Shown piece after piece: positions 1 through 9,077 of a stretch of 64,000 nt of DNA (positions within the stretch are counted from its first letter, which is position 1; the number at the start of each line of letters is the position of its first letter). The notes under the pieces are model-generated. The model made no database searches, was not told where the DNA came from, and saw only the letters and a list, made by a program, of their open reading frames with translations. The DNA is taken from positions 3,472,001-3,536,000 of the forward strand of contig OY782877.1 of the NCBI GenBank assembly GCA_963678445.1, in the 5' to 3' direction. The position numbers were made by a program, and so were the translations under genes. This stretch comes from G963678445 sp963678445 (lineage in GTDB: Bacteria > Hydrogenedentota > Hydrogenedentia > Hydrogenedentales > G963678445).

Positions 1-1325
1 AGTATCGGGTGCGGCATCGTTCGGGTGAGTATCGACATGTGGAGGATTTGGGGGTCGTATTACCGGGAGAGGATGGGCGCGCCTATCGGGTGCTAGGCAC
101 GATTAAAGATATTACGGCGCGTGTGCGTGCGGAGATGGAGCGAAGGCGTCTGGAGCAGGAGATGCAGCATTCGCAGCGTTTGGAGAGCCTGGGGGTGCTG
201 GCTGGGGGGATTGCGCATGACTTCAATAATATTTTGGCGGCGATTATTGGGCTGACGGATTTGACGCTGCAGGATGTTGCGCCGAATACAGCGATGCATG
301 AAGATTTGGGGGAAGTTTTACGTGCGGCGCATCGTGCTAAGGATCTTGTGCAACAGATTTTGGCATTTAGCCGTCAGTCGGGTGAGGAGCGAGACGCTTT
401 GCATTTGCATGTGCTGGTGCGGGAGGCGTTGAAATTGCTTCGGGCGACATTACCGCCAACGATTAAGATTGTGGATTCGGTAGATGTGCATTCGGGAGCG
501 GTCTATGCTAATGCCTCCCAGATGCATCAGGTTGTAATGAATTATTGTACCAATGCGGCGCAGGCCATGCAGGGACAGGAGGGGGTGCTGGAGGTGCGTG
601 TGGAGGATGTTGAGGTGGGGGAAGAGTTGGCGGCGCGTTATACGAAGTTGCATGCGGGGTCGTATGTAAAACTTAGTGTGCGTGATACAGGCCACGGTAT
701 GGACGAGCGGGTACTCAGTCGTATCTTCGATCCGTTTTACACTACAAAAGGACCCGGTGAGGGAACCGGCATGGGGCTGGCGGTGGTGCATGGAATTATA
801 ACCAGTCATGGGGGGGCTGTTGTGGTTAATAGCCAGATTGGAAAAGGGGCGCTTTTCGAGACCTATCTGCCGCGTGTACAAGCAGCCGAGAAGGAAGGGG
901 ATGAGACTCCAGGACGAATACCGGGGGGCTCGGAACGCCTCCTTTTTGTGGACGATGAGGAAAGTGTCTTACATTTTGCGCAATCTCTGTTACCCCGTCT
1001 GGGCTATGATGTGGCTTTTGCCTCTGACGGAGAAGAGGCGTTGGCCTGTTTTGAACGTGAGCCGTATAGTTTTGATTTGATCATAACGGATCAGGTAATG
1101 CCGCGTATGACGGGGGAAACGTTGGCGTTGATGGCGCGTAAGAGACGGCCGGATATGCCCATTATTCTTTTTACCGGCTTTAGTGAGGAGATTCGGGAAG
1201 AGCATTTACGCGCCATGGGCATCTGGGAGGTGGTCAGGAAACCGATTATTGCAAGGGATCTGGCCATGGCTATCCGGCGGGTTTTGGATGTCGGAGAAGA
1301 TCGGAGGCGGGACATGCCATGTTAA
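1..1325 (+). CDS. Hybrid sensor histidine kinase / response regulator (5' truncated)
   Basis: The frame is open to the window edge, so the gene starts upstream; an internal GTG at 9 is not a convincing start. The first 40 residues read like the end of a PAS domain. A short helical linker leads into a HisKA domain with the phospho-acceptor His in GGIAHDFNN (about residue 70 counted from the GTG), a HATPase domain with an N-box (NYCTNAAQAM), DTGHGM and GTGMGL ATP-lid motifs, and a C-terminal receiver domain with FVDDEE and the phospho-Asp in IITDQVMP. This is a soluble-looking two-component hybrid kinase of the NtrB-like HDFNN type. Its signal and target cannot be seen because the sensory half lies outside the window. 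Confidence 0.93.
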   Translation, partial: YRVRHRSGEYRHVEDLGVVLPGEDGRAYRVLGTIKDITARVRAEMERRRLEQEMQHSQRLESLGVLAGGIAHDFNNILAAIIGLTDLTLQDVAPNTAMHEDLGEVLRAAHRAKDLVQQILAFSRQSGEERDALHLHVLVREALKLLRATLPPTIKIVDSVDVHSGAVYANASQMHQVVMNYCTNAAQAMQGQEGVLEVRVEDVEVGEELAARYTKLHAGSYVKLSVRDTGHGMDERVLSRIFDPFYTTKGPGEGTGMGLAVVHGIITSHGGAVVVNSQIGKGALFETYLPRVQAAEKEGDETPGRIPGGSERLLFVDDEESVLHFAQSLLPRLGYDVAFASDGEEALACFEREPYSFDLIITDQVMPRMTGETLALMARKRRPDMPIILFTGFSEEIREEHLRAMGIWEVVRKPIIARDLAMAIRRVLDVGEDRRRDMPC

Positions 1326-1420
1326 CCGAGGCTGCTGTTTTCCCTAAAAAAGTGTATACTCTTTCGGAGGGTTAAGCCCCCAATTCTTTTGGGCCTTAAT
1401 TCCTGAAGGGCTACCGTAAC

Positions 1421-1464
1421 GCGAAATTTTGCTGCGGTCACGACACGAAGAGAAAGGACCCTGG
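1421..1464 (+). repeat. Degenerate copy of the dispersed intergenic repeat
   Basis: The stretch CGAAATTTTGCTGCGGTCA followed by a GGACC about 20 bases later resembles the middle of better copies (for example 28692-28730). The 5' and 3' arms are not recognisable, so this is either a decayed copy or chance. It lies in the 188-base gap before the ComEA-like gene. Confidence 0.35.
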
Positions 1465-1513
1465 ATTCTGATTGTGGTCCCTGAACCACGTTTAAGATTA
1501 AGGGGCTGGCACG

Positions 1514-2296
1514 ATGCTGAACGCTACAACAAAGATACTAGCCGTAATCTCTGTGACTGCTTTTGTAAGTGGCGGTTTGATGTACGCGATACTCTCGCAT
1601 AGGGATACCGGGGGACATATTTCGCAAATCATTCCGGCGCCGATAACCGACGAAGCGTCTGTACAGGATGGCAAAATGCAAGGGCGCTCTGTCGAGCCGC
1701 TGCCCGCCATTCACGACGAAGCAATCGTACCTAAAAAGGCCCCTTTGTTAGTAGTTTCTGCGATGGGAGCGGTGCAGGCTCCCGGTGTTTATCGTCTGGC
1801 CAAGGGAAGTCGCGTACATGATCTCATACAGCAGGCGGGCGGCGTGACACCCGATGCAGATATGGAAGATATTAATCTGGCGGCATCCTTGATCGATGGC
1901 ACTACGTTAACCGTGCCCGAACAGGCCACGCGAGGCTTTTCCGGAGAGAAGCTTGTCGTGCGATCATCACAAACAGCGGCGGCTCTGAATCCTTCTTCGT
2001 ATACCCGTTCCGGTTGGCGCGCTGCACCTGTAGAGCGCGTAGCTTCCATAGCTACGCCCGCTTCCCCGTCTGGCGCTAAAACGGCTACAGCCTCTGACAA
2101 ACCGGATTGTGTTGATTTAAACAATGCGAGCATGGAGGAGCTGGAATCGTTACCCGGTATAGGCCCTAAGACTGCTGAGAAAATTATGCAGTATCGCCGT
2201 CAGGTGCTTTTCAGGAGTGTAGAGGAACTCCTTTCGGTGCATGGTATTGGTCCCAAAAAACTTGAAGCGCTTCGTAATTTAATCTGTCCCTTCTAA
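1514..2296 (+). CDS. comEA: ComEA-like helix-hairpin-helix DNA-binding protein
   Basis: A 260-residue protein with an N-terminal hydrophobic segment (residues 6-27) that would anchor it in the inner membrane facing the periplasm. An SLBB domain follows (about 78-136; VVSAMGAVQAPGVYRL, then GGVTPDAD), then a low-complexity linker, then a tandem helix-hairpin-helix domain (199-260) with the two signature loops LPGIGPKTAEKI and VHGIGPKKLEAL. This domain order is that of ComEA, the double-stranded DNA receptor for natural transformation. An AAGGGG Shine-Dalgarno sequence at about 1500 supports the ATG at 1514. No other competence gene is adjacent, so a role in DNA uptake is inferred from architecture only. 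Confidence 0.85.
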   Translation: MLNATTKILAVISVTAFVSGGLMYAILSHRDTGGHISQIIPAPITDEASVQDGKMQGRSVEPLPAIHDEAIVPKKAPLLVVSAMGAVQAPGVYRLAKGSRVHDLIQQAGGVTPDADMEDINLAASLIDGTTLTVPEQATRGFSGEKLVVRSSQTAAALNPSSYTRSGWRAAPVERVASIATPASPSGAKTATASDKPDCVDLNNASMEELESLPGIGPKTAEKIMQYRRQVLFRSVEELLSVHGIGPKKLEALRNLICPF

Positions 2297-2319
2297 TGCT
2301 AAAACGCTGTTGGCAGCGC

Positions 2320-2419
2320 TTTAGTGACTTAACTCTGAAAAGATGTCATAGAAAACGAAGGTTTTGCTGTGCTCAGGGATGGTGAGGACCATACCCCTTG
2401 CTTGCGGTTACTGGCCACT
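2320..2419 (+). repeat. Dispersed intergenic repeat, short type
   Basis: Starts with TTTAGTGACTTAA, continues through GTCATAGAAAACG, then CAGGGATGGTGAGGACCATACC and a 3' arm GCGGTTACTGGCCACT. The same order of blocks is found at 28657 and 35288 (plus) and 23729 (minus). ATGGTGAGGACCAT forms a small hairpin; the 3' hairpin is damaged compared with the copy at 28657. The rest of the 370-base gap 2297-2666 shows no other feature. Confidence 0.75.
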
Positions 2420-2666
2420 TGGGGGTGTTGAGATGGGGTTTTTCTTGCTTTCCGCATTTGTTTGTTTTACGGTTATAAGTTTTACTTGCAACTGTAGGCT
2501 CAGAAGTCAATAATAATAGGGAGTGCCGGTTTTGAGTGCATGCGGCAGACCAGCCGACTGGCCAGTAAGAAAAAAGTTTGCTCATCGATGGTGGCGTTTC
2601 TCAGGTTGAAGGGCTGCTTTACGGTAGAGGTTGGAAGATTTGTGAGTTGGCACGGGAGGAACACGG

Positions 2667-5024
2667 TTGCAACTGCAGGTATCGAATGAGATCAATGTCG
2701 TACTGGAGAAAGCAGCAGCGATAAGTATTCGACAACAGAATTTTTTTGTGGGGGTGGAGCATCTTTATGCGGCTTTACTGGATAATCCCGATGCGTTGCC
2801 GGCTGTCATTCGGGAGCAACAGTTGTCCCTTCTCTTTTCCGTATTACGTGAAGTACAACGGATGGCCTGGAAGAAAAATATCCCGTTGCCGCAGGGGGAA
2901 GAGATTTTTTACACTCCCCGCAGTATTGCGGTTATTCAGGAAGCAACGCGTTTGGCAGAACGTGGCGGTTGTGCCCAGGCAATGCCCGGTCACCTGCTCT
3001 GGGCATTACTACAGGATCCGTGGGCGGCGCCTAGTCGCGCAATGGATCATCTGCGCTTAGATCGCAAGGCCTGTCTTGTCCTGTTGCAAAAGAGTCTGCG
3101 GCCCTCGCGAAATACGCCAGGCCGGATTTCGGCTGCCGCTGCATCCTCCTCCGAGACCTCCCCTGCGCCATCATCCCCCGTCGTACAACCCTCTCAGACG
3201 CTGAGCACCCCGAATCTGGAAAACCTGGTGCGCGATCTTTCTCATGCGGCGCAATGTGGTCAGTTGACCCCGGCGATTGGTCGTAAGAAAGAAATGCTCG
3301 ACGTCTTGCAAGTGCTCACGCGCAAAACGAAGAACAACGCCATACTGGTAGGCGAGGCGGGTGTGGGTAAGACGCATGTGATAGAGGGGCTGGCTCTGAA
3401 ATTGTTTCGGGACCAAAAAAAGCATAGGGCCACGCCTGATTTTCGCTTCATGGAGCTGAATTTATCCGCTTTAATGAGTGGCACCCAGTATCGCGGTGTT
3501 TTCGAAGAAAAGATTACATCCTTGCTGGATAGTTTGAAAAGCACGCCTAACGCGGTTTTGTTTATCGATGAGATACACTTGATTATGGGCGCAGGCGCTA
3601 CCGACGGCGATAGTATTGATTTGGCGAATCTACTCAAACCTGTGCTGGCTCGAGGTGAAATCCGCTGTATCGGTGCGACGACTTTGCAGGAGTATCGTCG
3701 TTTCGTCGAAAAGGACCCGGCTATTGAACGTCGCTTTCAAATGGTGCGCGTAGAGGAGCTTTCCGAAGCAGCCACGCTGAAGGTTCTACAACGTCTTCGT
3801 CCTGCGTTGCAGCAGCACCATACACTACAGATCAGCAGTCGTGCACTGCATTCTGCTATCGAATTGACCCAACGCTATATGCCTAATCTTAACTTGCCGG
3901 ACAAGGCTATCGATGCCCTGGATCAGGCTTGCGCCGCCGTTCGCTTGCGTCAATTGGCCGCACAAAGCGATCCGGGCTTTGCCAGCGAGCCGGTAGGGGA
4001 CAGCGCCAAGGAAACGGTTACACCGCACCATATTCGCAAGGTTATCAGCCGTAGCACGGGGATCCCATTAGAAGAAATGACTGCGGCTGAGCGTGCCAAT
4101 CTCTCCCACCTCGAACGGATACTTAATGAGCAGCTCATTGGGCAGGACGAAGCCGTGCGTCAGGCAGTGTCTGCTGTTAAAAAATCTCGTGTCGGTCTTG
4201 CAGATCCCAACCGGCCCGACGCCACACTCTTGTTTCTTGGGCCTTCTGGTGTGGGAAAAACCCAGTTGGCGAAACTATTAGCCATGCACCTGTTTGGCGC
4301 CGCATCGCATCTGATTGCTTTCGACATGTCCGAATACACCGAGTCACACAGCGTCTCCCGTCTGATCGGTGCGCCACCGGGCTACGTTGGCTGCGAGGAA
4401 GAAGGCCGTTTGAGTGCGGCAGTACGCCATAATCCTTTTTCGATTCTGCTCTTCGACGAGATCGAAAAAGCGCATCCACATATTTTTGATCTGTTGTTAC
4501 CCGTTTTTGAAGAGGGGCGTCTCAAAGATGCGCGGGGACGTGATATTAGTTTTCGTAATTGCATTCTTATTATGACCTCCAACATTGGCGCGGCTTCTTT
4601 ATCACGCACCGACGAACCGCAAATGCAGGCGCACCTTTTTCAGGAGTTGCGCAATCACTTCCGCCCCGAATTTATCAACCGGATCGACGAAATTGTTCCC
4701 TTTTATCCACTGCTTGCAGAAGATGTCCGCAGTATACTGCGTCTGGAAATTAACACCTTGCGCCAACGTTTGGAAAAACGTCACATCGGCATTCGTATGT
4801 ACCAAAGAGCGTACGAATATCTTGCCGAACAGGGCTACAATCCTCAGTTCGGCGCACGCGAACTGCGCCGTGCGGTCGATCGCCACATTGTTAAGCCTAT
4901 CAGTGAAATGCTCATTGAGGGGCAGTTTAACAACGGCGATATGATCGACGTTTTGATGCAACAAGACGTACTGACGATTCGGAAAGGTGCGCCCCGACGC
5001 AACCTACAGGAGAATAACGCATGA
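2667..5024 (+). CDS. Clp/Hsp100 double AAA+ ATPase, ClpA-like, without a visible ClpP-binding loop
   Basis: A 785-residue Hsp100 protein that unfolds or disassembles proteins using ATP. It has a Clp N-domain (residues 1-145), a Ser/Pro-rich linker, a first AAA+ module (Walker A GEAGVGKTH at 229, Walker B FIDEIH near 300) and a second (Walker A GPSGVGKTQ at 525, Walker B LLFDEIEKAHP), plus a C-terminal D2-small domain. There is no coiled-coil middle domain, so the plan is ClpA-like, not ClpB/ClpC. After TSNIG in the second module I see no IGF/IGL-type tripeptide, which ClpA and ClpC use to dock on ClpP; it may therefore act without ClpP. A GGGAGG Shine-Dalgarno sequence at 2654 fits the TTG start. 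It overlaps the FHA gene by 4 bases. Confidence 0.9.
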   Translation: MQLQVSNEINVVLEKAAAISIRQQNFFVGVEHLYAALLDNPDALPAVIREQQLSLLFSVLREVQRMAWKKNIPLPQGEEIFYTPRSIAVIQEATRLAERGGCAQAMPGHLLWALLQDPWAAPSRAMDHLRLDRKACLVLLQKSLRPSRNTPGRISAAAASSSETSPAPSSPVVQPSQTLSTPNLENLVRDLSHAAQCGQLTPAIGRKKEMLDVLQVLTRKTKNNAILVGEAGVGKTHVIEGLALKLFRDQKKHRATPDFRFMELNLSALMSGTQYRGVFEEKITSLLDSLKSTPNAVLFIDEIHLIMGAGATDGDSIDLANLLKPVLARGEIRCIGATTLQEYRRFVEKDPAIERRFQMVRVEELSEAATLKVLQRLRPALQQHHTLQISSRALHSAIELTQRYMPNLNLPDKAIDALDQACAAVRLRQLAAQSDPGFASEPVGDSAKETVTPHHIRKVISRSTGIPLEEMTAAERANLSHLERILNEQLIGQDEAVRQAVSAVKKSRVGLADPNRPDATLLFLGPSGVGKTQLAKLLAMHLFGAASHLIAFDMSEYTESHSVSRLIGAPPGYVGCEEEGRLSAAVRHNPFSILLFDEIEKAHPHIFDLLLPVFEEGRLKDARGRDISFRNCILIMTSNIGAASLSRTDEPQMQAHLFQELRNHFRPEFINRIDEIVPFYPLLAEDVRSILRLEINTLRQRLEKRHIGIRMYQRAYEYLAEQGYNPQFGARELRRAVDRHIVKPISEMLIEGQFNNGDMIDVLMQQDVLTIRKGAPRRNLQENNA

Positions 5025-5605
5025 ACCTGCGCGGTTATCCCGACCACCTTATCGTACTCAACGGTCCTGAAGATGGCGTAGAATTCCCTCTTACCCGTTC
5101 TCCTCTGGAAATCGGCGCCGACGCTACCTGTGGTGTTCATTTGCGTCTTGATACGAGGGTGCGCCACTTTCATGCCCGCCTGACCGCGGTCTCCGATGGA
5201 TATCGTATACGCGCCAACCAGGGACCTGCGCCGCACGTCGAGGGGAAACGCGTCGGCTCCATCCGTTCGCGCATCCTGCGTTCGGGTCAGACCCTGCAAG
5301 TGGGAGATACGTTTTTACTGTTGCAATGTGCGCCCGACGGCCTTGCCCGTCGAAGCCAGGGCGTGGTGGCCGAGAGCGACTTTGCCTGGGGCCTTCGTCA
5401 ATTTGGAAAAAGCCTGCTATACTCCCTGCAACTTATTCCCCGTAGCATACGTTACTTCATGCGCAAACCCGTACGCCTGTTTTTCGTTTTGCTTTGCGGT
5501 ATGGGCGTGCTCTGCTACTACAATCCGCAATTTCTAAGCAGTGTGCGCGGCGTCTTTGATTGGCTGGTGAGTTGGGGCCAGTATTTCTTCCGGACTTTAC
5601 TCTGA
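5021..5605 (+). CDS. FHA-domain protein with C-terminal membrane segment
   Basis: A 194-residue protein whose ATG overlaps the stop of the Clp ATPase gene (ATGA), so the two are very likely translationally coupled and work together. Residues 8-105 fit a forkhead-associated fold: a PLEIGAD strand, then VRHFHARL in place of the usual SRxHA, and a late LRSGQTLQVGDTFLLL segment. FHA domains bind phosphothreonine peptides. The C-terminal third contains one clear transmembrane helix (about residues 148-166, LFFVLLCGMGVLCYY) after a basic stretch, so the FHA domain probably sits in the cytoplasm at the membrane. The degenerate SRxH motif leaves phosphopeptide binding uncertain. Confidence 0.75.
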   Translation: MNLRGYPDHLIVLNGPEDGVEFPLTRSPLEIGADATCGVHLRLDTRVRHFHARLTAVSDGYRIRANQGPAPHVEGKRVGSIRSRILRSGQTLQVGDTFLLLQCAPDGLARRSQGVVAESDFAWGLRQFGKSLLYSLQLIPRSIRYFMRKPVRLFFVLLCGMGVLCYYNPQFLSSVRGVFDWLVSWGQYFFRTLL

Positions 5606-5715
5606 TACACCCGTTTTGTACTTTTTCTATGGCGTTGATGGTTCGTGCCAGGCTGTGTATTGGAACTTTTGCCTGTGCTTCCTGTACATTTTCTCAAACA
5701 CGCTAAATTACCGTT

Positions 5716-7308
5716 GTGGGAATGAGGTTTATAGTGAAGAAAAGTACGCTTGCATTTATTGTTGTTTATCTTTGCATCTTCGGGATTGCGGTAGCCTTTC
5801 GCGTTACACAATTAGACCTGCGCCCCATGCATGGCGATGAGGCTAATCAGGCGATTAAGGCAGGTATCCTCCTGGAAAAAGGGGAGTATACGTACGATCC
5901 CCATGAACACCACGGTCCCACGTTATATTACGGTGTATTGCCATTGTTTTGGTTAACTGGCGTCAAAACCATTGCCGAGGTGCAGCCCCACACCCTGCGT
6001 GCCCTGCCTGTGATATTCAGTCTGATACTTCTCCTGCTGCTGTTGTTGTTACGGCGCAGCCTGGGCAACGTAGCCACCCTTTTTGCCGCCCTATTCACGG
6101 CGCTTTCCCCGGCAATGGTGTACTACAGCCGCTACTTCATCCAGGAGATGCTGTTCATTACATTTATTTTTGCCGTTTTTGTATGCGCCTGGCGCTATGT
6201 GCAGACACAGCGTCTGCGTTGGTTACTATTAAGTGGCGCTGCGCTGGGATTGGTACACGCAACAAAGGAAACGTGCCTGGTCGTTTTTTTCTGTATGGCA
6301 GCTTCTCTGTGCGCCACGTGGGTATACGCACGAATACGCGACGGACGTTTTCCGATCCCCTTGCAAAAACCGTCATTGCGTCCCTACCTACTGGCACTAC
6401 TGACAGCATTTGCGGTTTCTGCTGTGCTTTATGCGTCTTTTTTTACTCATCCGCGTGGCATCCTGGACTCATTTCTCACATATACCACCTATTTCACCCG
6501 TTCGGAAGGTGCGGGTAGCACGGCCATGCACAATAAGCCATTCTACTACTACCTTTCTCTCCTCGCCTATACTTACCGTAGCGCTGGTCCCAGATGGACA
6601 GAAGGGCTCATACTCTTTCTTGCCCTCTTTGGTATTTTTCCCCCTTTGCTACGGCGAATTTCCCAAACCGAATCCAGCCCCGAGACGTTCCACCTTCTGC
6701 GATTCCTTGCGTTCTATACGCTTTTCACCACGCTGCTATTTTCCCTTATCCCCTACAAGACACCGTGGAATCTGCTTGTCTTCTGGCAACCCATGCTGCT
6801 TATGGCTGGCGTTGGCGCAGCTTGGCTGATTCACGTCGGACGTTGGTGGCCCGTTAAAGCCCTTTTGGTTATACTCATTTTAGCAGGCACCGCGCATTTG
6901 GTGCGCCTCAGCTACCTCACCAACTTCCGCTATCCCGCCGACGTGCGCAACCCTTACGTATATGCTCACACCAGCACTGCATTCAAACGACTGGTCCAGC
7001 GCATCAACGATATTGCCGACATCGCACCGCAACATCACGCGCTGCATATCAATATTCTGAAGCCCGATCGCGACTATTGGCCCCTTCCCTGGTACCTGCG
7101 CAGCTATACACAGGTAGGCTACTGGCAGCAGTTTCCCGAAGCCCCCGATGCAGCCATCATTATTGCCGATCCCCGCTTGCGCGTGAAGCTGCACGACACC
7201 TTGAAGCAGGAGTACCACATCGAGTTTCACGCCTTACGTCCCGGTGTACTCCTCCACACATACATTCGCAAAGATCTGTGGGACCAGTTCATTGCTTCAC
7301 GCTCATAA
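5716..7308 (+). CDS. Polytopic glycosyltransferase 39-like membrane protein (TIGR03663/Agl23-like)
   Basis: A 530-residue integral membrane protein with an N-terminal signal-anchor, then FRVTQLDLRPMHGDEA. This is the first periplasmic loop with the Asp-Glu pair (41-42) typical of GT-C glycosyltransferases such as ArnT/PMT relatives. Roughly ten further hydrophobic helices follow, and the soluble C-terminal tail contains a DRDYWPLPWYLR segment. The overall pattern matches the TIGR03663 group, often annotated as flippase-associated Agl23. It probably moves a sugar from a polyprenyl carrier to an unknown acceptor outside the membrane. The start is GTG 5716 or ATG 5722, and no strong Shine-Dalgarno sequence is seen. 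It stands alone, so the substrate cannot be inferred. Confidence 0.8.
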   Translation: MGMRFIVKKSTLAFIVVYLCIFGIAVAFRVTQLDLRPMHGDEANQAIKAGILLEKGEYTYDPHEHHGPTLYYGVLPLFWLTGVKTIAEVQPHTLRALPVIFSLILLLLLLLLRRSLGNVATLFAALFTALSPAMVYYSRYFIQEMLFITFIFAVFVCAWRYVQTQRLRWLLLSGAALGLVHATKETCLVVFFCMAASLCATWVYARIRDGRFPIPLQKPSLRPYLLALLTAFAVSAVLYASFFTHPRGILDSFLTYTTYFTRSEGAGSTAMHNKPFYYYLSLLAYTYRSAGPRWTEGLILFLALFGIFPPLLRRISQTESSPETFHLLRFLAFYTLFTTLLFSLIPYKTPWNLLVFWQPMLLMAGVGAAWLIHVGRWWPVKALLVILILAGTAHLVRLSYLTNFRYPADVRNPYVYAHTSTAFKRLVQRINDIADIAPQHHALHINILKPDRDYWPLPWYLRSYTQVGYWQQFPEAPDAAIIIADPRLRVKLHDTLKQEYHIEFHALRPGVLLHTYIRKDLWDQFIASRS

Positions 7309-7531
7309 ACATAACGGCTCCGGATTTTTAAATGAATGGGTGTTATCAAAAACCACTCGACCCGATTCCAAAATTCCCCAGTAATTTTTACGCGTATTTC
7401 GAGTTGCATTCTCCAAGGATGAACGGTAATATAGAGAATCGACGCCGTAAATAGACAGGCGCCAGAATAATCTACCCTCCCAACCTAAACCGGGGCCCTC
7501 GTGGATAGCCCCAAGAATAGAGGACGGATAA

Positions 7532-8842
7532 ATGGACAAGCTGACACGTAGAACCTTTGTGAAAAACACCGCCGCCGGTGCAGCGCTCAGTATGGGTGTG
7601 ATCGGAACCTCGAAAACCTCGTGGGCTGGCGCCAACGACCGAGTTCGTGTAGCCGTGATCGGTATTCGCGGTCGCGGTAAGTCCCACCTGAAAGGTTATT
7701 TGCCCCAGAAGAACGTCGAAGTGGTTACCTTGTGCGATATTGATGAGAGCCTCTTCGAAGAGCGTATGGTGGAGTTTTTTGATAAGCACGACAAAAAACG
7801 TCCTAAGATTGAAACTGATTTGCGTCGGGTTATGGAAGACAAAGATATTGATGCTGTCTCCATCGCCACGCCCAATCACTGGCACTCGCTGGCCAGCATC
7901 TGGGCCTGTCAGGCAGGAAAAGATGTCTACGTAGAAAAGCCCATTTCCCACAACTTCCATGAAGGCGCCAAGCTGGCTGAAGCCGCTAAGAAATACAATC
8001 GCGTTGTACAGCACGGTACGCAGATTCGAAGCAATCCCAGTATCCAGGAAGCCATCAAACTTTTGCACGAAGGCGTTATCGGTGAAGTCTATATGGCGCG
8101 TGGCCTTTGCTACCGCTGGCGTGGTAGCATCGGACGCCGGAAAGATTGCCCGGTGCCTGAAGGGGTAAATTATGACCTCTGGCAGGGACCGGCTCCCGTG
8201 GCGCCATTCAACCCGAACCGTTTCCACTACAACTGGCATTACCTCTGGGACTTCGGTAATGGCGACATCGGTAACCAGGGTGTGCACCAGATGGACGTCG
8301 CACGTTGGGGTCTGGGTGTAGATTTCCCCAGCAACATTACCTCCATGGGCAACATGTATCTTTGGGATGATGACAAGGAAGTACCCAATGTCATTACTTC
8401 CGCCTTTGATTTCCCCAATGCGGGTGAAAAAGGCAAAATGATGACTTTCGAAGTACGCCCTTGGTGCACCAACGACGAAAAGAATGCCAAGGTCGGCGTT
8501 ATTTTCTACGGCAAAAAGGGCTACATGGTCATCGACAGTTACTCGCACTACAAAGTGTATTTGGGCCAGAAAGAGAAGAAAGGCCCTGAAAACGACAAAT
8601 CCGGCGATCACTATCGCAACTTTATCGATGCGGTGCGCGCTCAAGATCCCACCATGGTCAATGCACCGGCAGAAGAAGGCCACAAGTCTTCGGCGCTGTG
8701 CCACCTGGGACTTATCTCTGCACGCCTCAAACGCACCATGCAGTTTGATACCGAAAAATGCCAGTTCATCGGGGACGAGGAAGCCAATCAAATGTTGACC
8801 CGTAACTACCGCGCTCCTTACACGCTTCCCGAACAAGTCTGA
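7532..8842 (+). CDS. Gfo/Idh/MocA family oxidoreductase with twin-arginine signal
   Basis: A 436-residue protein beginning with a Tat-like signal (TRRTFVKNTAAGAAL, cleavage after about residue 32). The Rossmann domain begins with VAVIGIRGRGKSHL and carries DIDAVSIATPNHWH and the family lysine in YVEKPISHN. The second domain follows, with HYNWHYLWDFGNGDIGNQGVHQMD, where the His and Asp residues are typical of the exported subgroup. These enzymes use NAD(P) for sugar or inositol oxidation/reduction; export of the folded holoenzyme by Tat is common in PVC-type bacteria. The substrate is unknown. A strong hairpin terminator follows at 8885. Confidence 0.9.
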   Translation: MDKLTRRTFVKNTAAGAALSMGVIGTSKTSWAGANDRVRVAVIGIRGRGKSHLKGYLPQKNVEVVTLCDIDESLFEERMVEFFDKHDKKRPKIETDLRRVMEDKDIDAVSIATPNHWHSLASIWACQAGKDVYVEKPISHNFHEGAKLAEAAKKYNRVVQHGTQIRSNPSIQEAIKLLHEGVIGEVYMARGLCYRWRGSIGRRKDCPVPEGVNYDLWQGPAPVAPFNPNRFHYNWHYLWDFGNGDIGNQGVHQMDVARWGLGVDFPSNITSMGNMYLWDDDKEVPNVITSAFDFPNAGEKGKMMTFEVRPWCTNDEKNAKVGVIFYGKKGYMVIDSYSHYKVYLGQKEKKGPENDKSGDHYRNFIDAVRAQDPTMVNAPAEEGHKSSALCHLGLISARLKRTMQFDTEKCQFIGDEEANQMLTRNYRAPYTLPEQV

Positions 8843-8884
8843 GCTTAGCTTTTAAAGACAGAAAAAGCGTTGTTTGTAATTGCG

Positions 8885-8917
8885 AGGCCCGTCTTCATTC
8901 GAAGGCGGGCCTTTGTT
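8885..8917 (+). terminator. Rho-independent terminator after the Gfo/Idh/MocA gene
   Basis: AGGCCCGTCTTC pairs with GAAGGCGGGCCT (12 bp, one G-U) around an ATTC loop and is followed by a T-rich run (TTTGTTG). Confidence 0.9.
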
Positions 8918-9077
8918 GTGAGGGGAAAATCCTAAAATTCCATGGAAATGTCAGGTGCTGAGGACGTACCGCTGTCGGGGAATCTTCCCAAAGGTGTTTG
9001 GCGTCGAATGCGTTGTTTGTTGAGATGGGCTGCGGTATACTGCGAATGCGTAGCGTGTGGGAGCACGGGAGAGTGCC

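Noticed and set aside
7472..8836. A 454-residue minus-strand frame opposite the Gfo/Idh/MocA gene
   Set aside because: It is the antisense shadow of a clearly conserved plus-strand gene, His/Phe/Val-rich and without motifs.
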